Origin: Guillardia theta CCMP2712
Lineage: Eukaryota > Cryptophyceae > Pyrenomonadales > Geminigeraceae
Assembly: GCF_000315625.1 (NCBI RefSeq)
Contig: NW_005434608.1
Location: 319,747 to 383,746, forward strand
DNA: 64,000 nucleotides
Direction of reading: 5' to 3'
Positions within the stretch are counted from its first letter, which is position 1. Each line of letters begins with the position of its first letter. Shown here one piece after another: positions 11,652 to 20,740 of the stretch. The translations under genes and the position numbers were made by a program. The notes beneath the pieces were generated by a model. The model saw nothing but the letters and a program-made list of their open reading frames with translations. It was not told the DNA's origin and searched no databases.

Positions 11652-11977
11652 CTACGAGCTAAAGAGCCGTGATTGCAACCTGTCATGTGAACCCTGACAA
11701 TTCAAGATCGTCAGACATGATCTATGACGATAAGTTACGATTGATGTGAAACCTGAAGCAGGTCGAGGATGGGCGAAGAGGAGACTATCCCGAATGTTAC
11801 TTCCTCCTTGACTTGCCCACCCTCATCCATCCAACCCCACTGCAAGCAGAAGAAAATATCAGCATGTTGATCTTCAATATTGACAACTTCGTGAAGGACA
11901 CCAACCATGTCCTCCTCCTCCTCATCATCATCATCATCATCATCATCACCATCACCATCATCATCATCACCACCATC

Positions 11978-12042
<65 letters not shown>

Positions 12043-12376
12043 GGCATCACCGTCATCATCTCAATCATCATCATCTCAATCATCTCAATCATCATAGTAA
12101 TAATCACCACCACCTCACTGACCTCGTTCTCTTCTTCTTGTCGTATGGTATTCTTTTCCTCCACATTCATCCTCAGCGCATGCAACTCACTTGCAAACTT
12201 CGCCTGCTCCCCTTGTCAGTAACAATATGTGCATTCTTGCTTTAAATCATCCACATCTCCCTCCTCCTCCTCCTCCACCGCCACCTCGTCCTGCTCCTGC
12301 TCTTCCTCCTCTTTTTCCTCCTGCTCCTGCTCCTCCTCCTCTCTTTCCTCCTCCTCCTCCTCAACAACAACAACAA

Positions 12377-12407
<31 letters not shown>

Positions 12408-12648
12408 GGCAGCGGCAGCGGCAGCGGCAGCAGCAGCAGCAGCAGCAGCAACAAGATTACCTGCACTCCCTGTCCTTCCAACGGCCCGCACACACCAAGA
12501 CGAACGGCAGCGGAAAGTATTGACCTGGGTGACGTTAGGATGATGATGAGAAAGAGGGACGGAGGGAGGGACTTGGCTGGAGGTGGAGCAGGCAGAGCAG
12601 GAGAAGCATGATGAAGAGGCGGGCGGGAGCGGGCGGGAGCAGTAGCAA

Positions 12649-12680
<32 letters not shown>

Positions 12681-13681
12681 ACAAGAGCAAGAGCGGGCGG
12701 GAGCAGGAGTTCAAGCATAAAGGAGATGCACAGACGCATCTCCTGATCTCAGCAGAGTGGATGACGAGGGCTCAAACAAGAGGAGGGAGAAGAGGAGCGG
12801 TAAGGCATGACGACATGGAAGAGGGCGGGAGGAAGAGGAAGGGGAGCGGCCCAGCAACCAACCTCAGAGTCAAGAAGAGGAAGAGCGACTTGACGGTCTC
12901 GATCGGTAGGCCAAGTCTTGCGCAGATGAAGCCGAAGAGAGGAGCGAAGTGATAGTGGAGGGGCTGCAGGGCCCTGAGGTCCTTCTTCAGGCTCTGCATG
13001 CACGCAGGGATGGTCACATGGAGCTATCCGACGCGCCTCCTCGGGTCCTCACCGACACTCTCTCGAAGGCAGCGGAGGAGGCGGCCAAGAAGCCTCGTCC
13101 CTGTGCGATGCTCGACTTGCGGGCCACGTGGTTAGACGCTAGGGCCGCGTCGCATGCTTGATCGAACTCGAGGAGGGCAGGGAACGAATGGCGCTGATGA
13201 GCGGCAGCGATGATGGAGGAAAACAAACAGCATTGAGAGTGAAGAGTTTCAGCAATGAATCGTTTGAGATCCTCCACAGACTTCACTCTCCCGCTCTGTA
13301 CAGCCGTCTCGAGCCCCAACCTGTCGGCATGTTAGGTCAGGTATGATGAAATCCTCCTCTTCTCACGAATGATTCAGAGTGCCTGAGTGATAAGGTCAAG
13401 GACAACTTGAGCATCATGCAACGCAATCGAAGGATCCCAACTTCTCTTCAACTCCTCTTCACTTGTTGACACCTTTCCTCCCTCCCCTCCGACACTCGTA
13501 CTCCCCCATTCTCATCGTGAACCTGCGCCTCACCCCTCCTTCTCTCGCTCTTCTCCTCTCCTCTCTGACTCTCGTCCTCATCCTCGCCCTTCCTATCCTC
13601 CTCTCCTCTCCTCCTCTCCTCTCCTCTCCTCTCACCAGCAGGGAAGGAAGAGTCGGCAATCTGCCATACCACGGTATCCAT
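11652..13681 (-). CDS. ureF: Urease accessory protein UreF
   Basis: Eight exons on the minus strand join in phase into 244 residues: 13681-13636, 13382-13367, 13320-13053, 12993-12863, 12524-12461, 12203-12123, 11839-11753, 11693-11652. The start MDTVVWQIADSSFPAG corresponds to the UreF N-terminal WQLADSxFPxGxxxHSxGLE pattern. A 16-nt micro-exon (13367-13382) supplies the TLNHS that joins it to LGLETAVQSGRVKSVEDL. Further family blocks are HYHFAPLFGFICARLGLPIE, LSAAVRLGVCGPLEGQ, SPILDLLQ and the C-terminal GSHDRLQSRLFSS. UreF works with UreD/UreH and UreG to load nickel into urease, so the host probably makes urease. Length is normal for the family. Introns are packed with CAG, CAT and GGAGCA repeats. 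Its stop lies 143 bp from the OLA1 stop, tail to tail. Confidence 0.93.
11921..12042 (+). repeat. ATC/CAT trinucleotide repeat in a ureF intron
   Basis: Imperfect (ATC)n, about 120 bases, between ureF exons 6 and 7. Reading frames through it give only Met, Ile or Ser runs, and the ureF model splices it out. Confidence 0.8.
12361..12452 (+). repeat. CAA/CAG and CGGCAG repeat in a ureF intron
   Basis: A run of CAA/CAG triplets with interspersed CGGCAG units lies just downstream (in ureF orientation) of exon 5 (12461-12524). It would read as poly-Gln on the plus strand and poly-Leu or poly-Ala on the minus strand, but it falls inside an intron of a well-supported gene. Confidence 0.8.
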
Positions 13682-13689
13682 TACAGACC

Positions 13690-14108
13690 ACCCTCTCTAT
13701 GAACCCGACCCACAAAAAAATGTGAGTGACCACCCCCTACCCACTTGCATCCACCGTTCCCCTCATTTCCTCCTTGAATTCCCTAAATTTTGAGGACCCC
13801 CCACCTACCATGAAATCCCGGGACCCCCATCTCTCTACCCCTACCCAACGCTATTGAACTGCAAAACTTTTCAGAGTTTCTATTTTGAATAGGGGGTGGG
13901 GTACTCAATTGTGGGGTCCTTCTGAGCTAAATTTTCAGTGATTAAGGAGGGTATATTCAATTTTAGTCGGGTAGGGGTGGGGTTCAGAAAGTACGGATGG
14001 CGTTTATCCGATGAAAGAAATTGAGCGAGGAGGACCAGGCGGGCAAGGCGGGGGGGAGGAGGGAGGGAGGGAGGGAGGGAGGGAGGGAGGGAGGGAGGGA
14101 GGGAGGGG

Positions 14109-14178
<70 letters not shown>

Positions 14179-14850
14179 AGGAAAGTGAGGGAGGGAGAGA
14201 GGGGAGAGAGGGGAGAGAGGGGACATAGAAGGGATGGAGGGTACGGAGAGGGATGCGACGGAAAGGCCAGAACCAAGTTCCCATCAGGGAGAGAGGAGGA
14301 AGGGAAGAAGGGGCGGATAGAGTTGAGAGGAGAGGGATCAGGGAGCAGGGATTGAATGGAGGAAGAGGCGAGGGTCGCGGGAGGGAGGAAGCAGAACAAG
14401 AGAACAGAAATGTTTTGGAAAGGAGTTCGGGAGTTCGGGAATGAGTTCTTTGAGCCAGGATGAAGAGTAGGGGAGGCGCGATGCTCATGGCGGGGGGGAA
14501 GGAGATCGTGAGCGAAACAAAGGCGGAGAGGAGGGGAGGGCAAGGCCTGTAGACGATATGGCAGGGCGGAGAGGGGTTTAGGTGAGCGGAGCATGAAATG
14601 AGGCAAGACAGCTGAAACGTAGAGGCATCTAGCAGCAGAAAGGATGAAGAGACTTGGTGGAGAGCAGAAGGTGGATCGATGAGAGATGTACCTGGTGGGA
14701 GAGGATGGGAGCTGTGTGATGGTACTTTGAGCCTGATTGTCAGGTGTCTTGCAGCAGACCAGGATGAAGGGGACACGATGACGATGATTGTCAGCATGTA
14801 AGAAGACAACCTCTCAGTTATTTTCCTTCCATCTTGCACTGAGAGAGACT
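13690..14850. other. Gene-free region with strand-switching C/G-rich words and tetranucleotide repeats
   Basis: 13715-13860 is C-rich (CCCCTACC words) and 13890-13990 is G-rich (GGGGTAGG), with the switch near 13870. Then come (GGGA)n at about 14053-14107 and (GGCA)n at about 14112-14178, followed by GA-rich sequence to 14800. The long frames here are low-complexity shadows. Part of 14400-14850 may be 5' untranslated sequence or early exons of the PDZ gene. Confidence 0.55.
14053..14178 (+). repeat. (GGGA)n followed by (GGCA)n tetranucleotide arrays
   Basis: About 55 bases of GGGA repeats, a short GGGGGGACA spacer, and about 65 bases of GGCA repeats. Both are near-perfect tetramers in non-coding DNA. 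Confidence 0.85.
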
Positions 14851-14925
14851 CTTGTCATTTCAGTCTGAGTTGAGGAGTGAAGCGAATTTGCTGTCGAGGG
14901 AGGAACACCCTCCCTCATCCGCAGG

Positions 14926-17664
14926 GATGCAGTATCAGCGTCATTCAAGATCGGTGGACCTGGTAGCAAGCAGCAATCACTCGACGGACGTGAATGGATT
15001 CCAGACAAAGCTGGAAGGGATCGGGGTTGTGTTCAAGCTCGACAAAGCCAAGTGATCTCCTTCTCCCCGATGCTCTCGAGTCTCCTTTGTGCACCTCCCT
15101 GCCCCTCCTCTTGTATGTCCTCTCAATCATCTCACAGGCGATATTTCTACATCTCCCGAGTCATAGAGAACGGGGCTGCGTATGCTCACGGCAACATCTT
15201 ACCTGGAGACATCTTCGTCGAGGTGATGGAGGTTGCTCTGGTTGCGTCTCTGCCTCACCAGGTTGCTTCCTCCAGGTGGATGGAGTAAAAGTTCACAACA
15301 AGACTCCAGACGAGCTGGCTCAGCTTATCTTGGGTCCTCCGGGCAGCATGGTTGACCTTGTACTCCGCCAGGGCTCCATTATCAAGGAGATTTCAGTGAA
15401 GAGGGCAAGGCAGCAGGCCAACGATATTGGCAGCACGCCGACCAAGCTTCCCTCCGACTTGAAGTTGGCTTATCAGATTCCCATGCCGTCCATGCAGATG
15501 CAGCAGGTTCTACCACACGACCACCGCTATGTCCATCCAGATCCCTCGCGCTCGATGCGCAACCCGTCGGATTCTCCTCCGCTCCTCATGCCTGCCAACT
15601 CGCTGCCCCGCACTGTGCATGCTGGATCAAGAAACGCGGGGATGCAGGACACGCGAGGCCTGCCGCATGTAGACGATCGCTACTTCGAGATGTCAACGAG
15701 GCCCCCGAGAGCTAGCGACATGCCCGACATCAGCCGCATCAGCCTGCACTCCCAGATGCCGATGAACAGGTCAAAGGTGACGCTGTCATGTTGTCTGCGT
15801 CAACAGGTGGTAGCGCCTGACAATCTGCCTGCAGGAAGTCGATTTTGCATCACAGTACATGACCTTCGGCCAACCACCCGCAAACTTCCAGCACAATCAC
15901 ACCCCAACGGTCCAGATCAGTCCAAGTGCGACAACATGGTTGTGGTTGTGAACCTTGTGGGTCCTGACTGCGTTTCCAGCAAGCAGCCATTATCATCTCC
16001 TCCAATCACCGGGTCTTGACTTGCCTCTCATTGCCACTCGCTGCGATGCTGACGTGTCACCAAGTAGATGCTCGAGACCTCAACCGGCAGCATCGAAACG
16101 CGTTGCCAGGTCATTCCGCTCCTCATGCCGCCATGCCGTCGGTAAGTTGGACTCTAGAGACCGGTGATGATGGTGATCTCTGCTGGCAACCAGGTCGAGA
16201 GTGACCAGGAGTTGGCCATTAGACTTCAGGCGAGGCAACCGTGAAGTCCCTCCGTCCCTTGACCTCCTTGGCGCAGGCCGATGAAATCTTGCGGAACGAT
16301 CGAGCCCAGTCGGTCTGTGATGTTCAGTCCAGGACAAGCCGCTCAGGCCTGATGCACGTGCAGGAGGCGGAAAGAGATCATGTCTCCATCTCCCACGTAC
16401 CCCCACCCAGATTTGCCTCCCATGCAAACAGCCAAGTCTTGTCAAAAGAGGAGGTTCCGTCAAGGAAAGCCACGTCATCACCTCCCACCGGAAGAGAGAA
16501 GATGGTAGCAATCGCTTGACAGGCAGCAGGAGTGATGGACACGTGCAGGTCTGGGTGATGCGGCATGGCATGAGGCTCGATGACCAGGTGCTGCTCGCAT
16601 GCTGCGGTGACATCTGGCGGCTCTGACGACCCTCGAGGACCCAACGTGGAAGCTGTCGGCCAGTCGCCCTTATGACCCTCCCATCTGCGAGCATGGGAGA
16701 GAACAGGTCAGAAGGTGCAGGGGAGGCAAGACGGAGAAGGGCAGGAGGCAGTTGGGGAGGGGGAGGGGGTAATAAGGGTTGATGGAAGGAGGTGGAGGAC
16801 GAAGGGAAATAGATCAGAGTGCTTGGTCTAGCATGGAAACTCAAGTGTGGTTACAGTGCAAGTTGGCTGGAATGAGTTTTAAATCTTCGAGGTGAGAAGA
16901 ATCTGGTCGTAATAGTCCTGATGTGACATGCAGGTCACAAGTCGGCGACATCTCCTTCGTCCTCTCCTCGCCCTTCTTGAGATGCGTGCAAACCGCTGCA
17001 GAGGTGATTTCGCCCCCCTCGCGCTGAGGGTTGATCTTCCCTCGTGTAGGTGGCGTCGATTCTCGGTATCTCAAGGATCTTCATCGAAAATGACATCTGT
17101 GAAGTCTTGGAGCTGAGAAATGTCAGCGTTCAGCCCAAGTGCCTCAAAATGGATCAGTTGGTCAAAGGTGCTCCCCTGCTGTACCTGAGCTGGGGCTGAC
17201 GCCACCCCCCAGTGGAGCCCATGCTCGCACATCATGAAATCATCCCCTCCTCCGTGAAGATGCCGTCGGTGAGCCTAGATCGACCTCCCCGTGGCTGCTC
17301 GGCCTGACTAGAAATCTGTTCAGTGGCCAGAGAACTTGCACGAAGCAAGAGTGCGCTTCAGAAACGCCTTCGACCGCATCGCCAAGTCTTACGACGGCAA
17401 CGTGCTCATAGTCACGCACGGAGATACGTGAGGGCGATTGTGACATGTCGCACGAGCTGATTGTGGTTGTAAGGGTTGCTGAATTCATCTCGATGACCTC
17501 AAAGATTCAAACGGACAAGATATACTCAGTTCCAAATTGCTCGGCAGCTGGTGAGCTTTCCTGCCTCGTCTACATCTGTCTCACGTCTCAACAGGAGCGA
17601 GGCACGTGGACGGATGTTGGGACAAGTGCACGTACAATCTCTGGGCAACACGTGTTTGTTGTGT
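14926..17664 (+). CDS. PDZ-domain / histidine phosphatase (phosphoglycerate-mutase fold) fusion protein
   Basis: The PDZ part is built from exons ...-15051, 15138-15222 and 15276-15776: GIGVVFKLDK, RYFYISRVIENGAAYAHGNI, LPGDIFVE, VDGVKVHNKTPDELAQLILG. A Met/Pro/Ser-rich linker (15430-16150) follows: 15835-15938, 15984-16012, 16065-16141, 16209 onward. The phosphatase part follows: VWVMRHGMRLDD (about 16549-16586; R-H-G, catalytic His), DPTWKLSASRPYDPPICEHG, SFVLSSPFLRCVQTAAE, a short stretch ending MLAHHEIIPSSVKMPS, FDRIAKSYDGNVLIVTHGD (second active-site His) and VAEFISMTSKIQ. This order is that of branch-1 histidine phosphatases. The intron after exon 7 seems to be GC-AG, the join just before VWVMRHG (16450-16545) is unresolved, and the C-terminus has two possible frames. 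The ATG at 14926 is the first good Met; earlier exons are possible. AAATAAA at about 17762 may be its poly(A) signal. Confidence 0.8.
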
Positions 17665-17791
17665 GAAGGTGTTTGCAGGTTGAGTGGAGAGATATTGATC
17701 TTGGACCAAGAGCACTGACTGGTTTGTATTGATGTTTTTCAAAACATGTATTCTTAATCTAAAATAAACATCAACGAATCACATCGGGAGC

Positions 17792-18379
17792 TCAAACTTG
17801 GGTGCCACGAACTTCGTCGTCGTAGTCGGCAGGAGCCTCGTACTCCTTCTGGGCTCCTCCCACCTTAGACTCATCGTAGATTCCGATGAAAGGCGCTCCG
17901 ATGTAGGGGAATCCAGGAAGTCCATCGTTCTGGGGAGGGATCTGGTTCAGACGAGCCAGGAGCATGTCATCCATAGGGGTAACAGCGGTGGGGTACGGCT
18001 GAACGGGTCCGAGCTGGGGGAACTCAGGGTGAATGCCGCCAGGAAGCAACTGTCCGTTGGAGGCGGTGGCAGCAGGAGCCATCATGGTGCTGAAGAGAGG
18101 AGGGCCCATCATCTGAGGAGGCTGGCTTCCCCTGGGTGGCTGCTGTGGCTGCTGCGACTGGGACTGCGGCTGCTGCTGGCTGATCATGGCGGGGAAAGGC
18201 TGGGGGGCCGGGAAGGGCATGCTCATCATACCAGGAGGAGGAGCGAAGGCCATGGGGGCTCCGGACATCATGAAAGGAGCAGCCGGGATAGCTCCCTGGG
18301 GCATGGAAGCGAAGGGGAAGGAAGTGGGCATTCCGATAGGGCCAGGGGTGGTGCTAACGCGAGGAGGAGCAGCGCTCAT
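17792..18379 (-). CDS. Pro/Met/Gln-rich protein, unknown function
   Basis: An uninterrupted 195-residue frame runs from ATG at 18379 to a stop at 17792. The ATG is directly preceded by a T-rich tract ending in CAG, so a 5' untranslated intron probably abuts the start codon. The protein begins MSAAPPRVSTTPGPIGMP and is rich in Pro, Met, Gln and Ala (including GMMSMPFPAP, QQQPQSQSQQPQQPP). It ends with a more ordered acidic stretch (PQNDGLPGFPYIGAPFIGIY, then EAPADYDDEVRGTQV). No signal peptide or membrane segment. Such sequences are usually disordered scaffold or RNA-granule type proteins, but no family is recognised. It is tail to tail with the PDZ-phosphatase gene. Confidence 0.75.
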   Translation of the reverse strand: MSAAPPRVSTTPGPIGMPTSFPFASMPQGAIPAAPFMMSGAPMAFAPPPGMMSMPFPAPQPFPAMISQQQPQSQSQQPQQPPRGSQPPQMMGPPLFSTMMAPAATASNGQLLPGGIHPEFPQLGPVQPYPTAVTPMDDMLLARLNQIPPQNDGLPGFPYIGAPFIGIYDESKVGGAQKEYEAPADYDDEVRGTQV

Positions 18380-18499
18380 CTGCAAAAAGCAAACGAGGTC
18401 AACAAGTGTCAACAAGCTACTCAATCGATCGGCTCTTTGCACTTCCTATCTGTTCCATTATAATCATCTTGGCTACTATGGAAATGCATAGAATTCCCT

Positions 18500-20740
18500 A
18501 GGATCATACTGTTCAAACGAATTCCGTTTACGCCCAGCCTCACGTCATCACACGCAGGAAAAGAAAGACATCATCGGTGACACTTCATGGAATCTTTCGA
18601 AAGCTTCAACGTCTGCTCTAGGTCAAAGCTTTACACTGCTTACAATCATCGGGAAAGAACGAGAAACAAGAAAATTCAAATCTTTCGAAAAAAATGTGAT
18701 CACCAGCAGATATTTAAACCGCACGTCATCCACGAAATTACCCATATCTCAGAGCAGCATTTCTCAAACACACTCTTGCATTTCAATCTCACAAATAATC
18801 TCTCTTTGAAATCATCACTCCTTCAGCATTTGCCTCATTCCTCAACAACATCCTTGTTTCCGCCATCCCCCCATTCCTCTCCAACACCCTCGTCACTCTG
18901 TTCCTCCTCTGTTTATGCCACCACCCTTACCCCCTTCTCTTCCCACCAGTCGTTTGATGACCCGTTAATATTGTACCCCTACCCCCAATTTAACGGGTGT
19001 AACGAAACAATCTCACACCCCTACCCTTGATTCCTCATAACTTTAGCGTTGTCACACCTAGAGAGAACAACCCCTGGTGTTGGTGTTGAGATTTCAATAA
19101 CCCCCCACCCCACACAAGTTAGGTCCACCCCCTGCTCTCACATGTCCAAACCCGGCTGGTAGTGGATGCCGCCCCCTACCCCACCCCATCATTGATCCGC
19201 AGTTTCACTTCCAACCCCAAAGCTTTCACAACGTCCATATGCTCATTTTGCCTCAAGCTGACATAAGGGAAATTACACCCTCACGGGTATCCCTCCAGAA
19301 TCTTATGCCCCCACCCTACTGCACCCCCTCAATTATGAGGTCTCGCCGCTCGCCTACTAGTAACGGATTTTTCCAGTGGCAAGATCACCCCTACCTGCTG
19401 GATGAACGTTGAAATGGGGGGTTCATGGGTACAACCTCGATCTTCTCCACCCCTACCCTATGATCAGTAGAGAAGGAGAGGGAATACGGGGGGTAGTGGC
19501 AGCGCTCCTTTTCACTAGTGGGCTACTTCAAGATGTGATCCCGTCCTGTAACGTCACCTATCACCACCCATCATTACATGGGGAAAGCCAGGGGTGGTCA
19601 TCACTACGGGTGGCGGCTAGTCGGTCGGCCGCTCCGACTGAGCGCCCGGGCAGGGCCCTCCGATGACTCGGACCTCGGGCCCGGGTCCGACGGTCCGAGT
19701 CACAGGCAGTCACTTGAGTGTCAGTTGCCAAGAACAGAGCCGCGGCCCGGGCCGGAAGTCGGACTCCCGCTTGGTTGCTCGGAACCGTTTCGGCGGCGGC
19801 CCGGCGCCGGGCAGCCGGGCTACTACTAGTAGACGGTGTGCCAGCGGCGTGTCAGTGCTCCGAGTCGGGGGCCGAGGCTCGGCCCGGACGGACTGCGGCG
19901 GCATGATTTCTATATTGATCGATTGACCATTCTTCGTTGCCTACGGTTGAGATGAAGATGCATTTGATGAAGTTTCTGAAGCTGTCAAAATATGTCGGTC
20001 CCATGGCTCAGTCTTGGGCCGCGGCGGCCCGCACAGGCTGGCCGGGCCCGTGACGGACGCGTGACGGACGCCCGGCCCTGCTCGGACCCGGCGGCCCCAC
20101 CCGGCGTGACAGTCTCCGGGACTCCAGGAGACTGACTCCAGCCTACTAGCCTACTAGCCTACTCCGGGAGACCGCTCAGGCTCAGCTCGTCCAAAATCCT
20201 TCGTCCGGTCGGTAGGCTCATAAACGAGGAGGCAGAAACTTGACTGAAAGTTGTTAATACTAAATCCGCTTCAGACGCGTTGACCCGTCGAATTCTACTG
20301 ACCATTTCCAATTGACTTTCATTTTACTCTATTCACGAACATTTTGGCTAAATATCCATATTAAATTTCAACTATCAAAAAGACATTCCGATAAAATTGT
20401 TCAAAGATCATGCCAACATTTTGGTAAAGTTTGCTCCGCCCTTTCATTTCCTGCAAACCTACAGAACTATTCCTAAATATTGAAATATGCTCTAAAAGTT
20501 TCAATTTTTCATCTAATCATCAACAATCACATCCTAAATGTTCATGGCATTTTCTGTGTCGGCTGGGACAGAATTGTGACCAAGGGTAGTCAGAAATCTC
20601 CTGAAATTTTCATTGATATTTCTTCTTTAACTTTAAATTTCAGTGAAAATATTGAAAAGTTTCGAAGCGATCTCTTGAGTTGTCGGGTAGGGTACTCTAA
20701 GGATGGGTCAACGCGGAGGGTGATCTACAGGTGGACCACA
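18500..20740. other. Gene-free region: C-rich block, GC-rich island, AT-rich promoter-side DNA
   Basis: 18880-19480 carries CCCCTACC/CCCCACC words on the plus strand. 19600-20200 is a sharply bounded GC-rich island (CCGGGCCCGG, GGCCCGG and CCGG words). 20210-20700 turns AT-rich and leads into the secreted-protein gene, so it probably holds that gene's promoter. I find no frame with domain or splice support. Confidence 0.55.

Noticed and set aside
12191-12523. Poly-Pro/poly-Gln open frame
   Set aside because: Lies across a ureF intron and two ureF exons read on the wrong strand. The ureF model explains the region fully.
13880-14839. Minus-strand open frame of 319 residues
   Set aside because: Dominated by translated GGGA/GGCA/GA repeats (Cys-Leu-Pro-Ala runs); no splice or domain support.
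16499-16522. An 18-base intron before the VWVMRHG exon
   Set aside because: Too short for the spliceosome. The join is left unresolved instead.
16080-16844. Minus-strand open frame of 254 residues
   Set aside because: Antisense shadow of the PDZ-phosphatase exons, which carry recognisable motifs on the plus strand.
19600-20200. GC-rich island as rRNA or tRNA gene
   Set aside because: I could not recognise any conserved rRNA segment or tRNA cloverleaf signature; words are CCGG-rich but lack known anchors.
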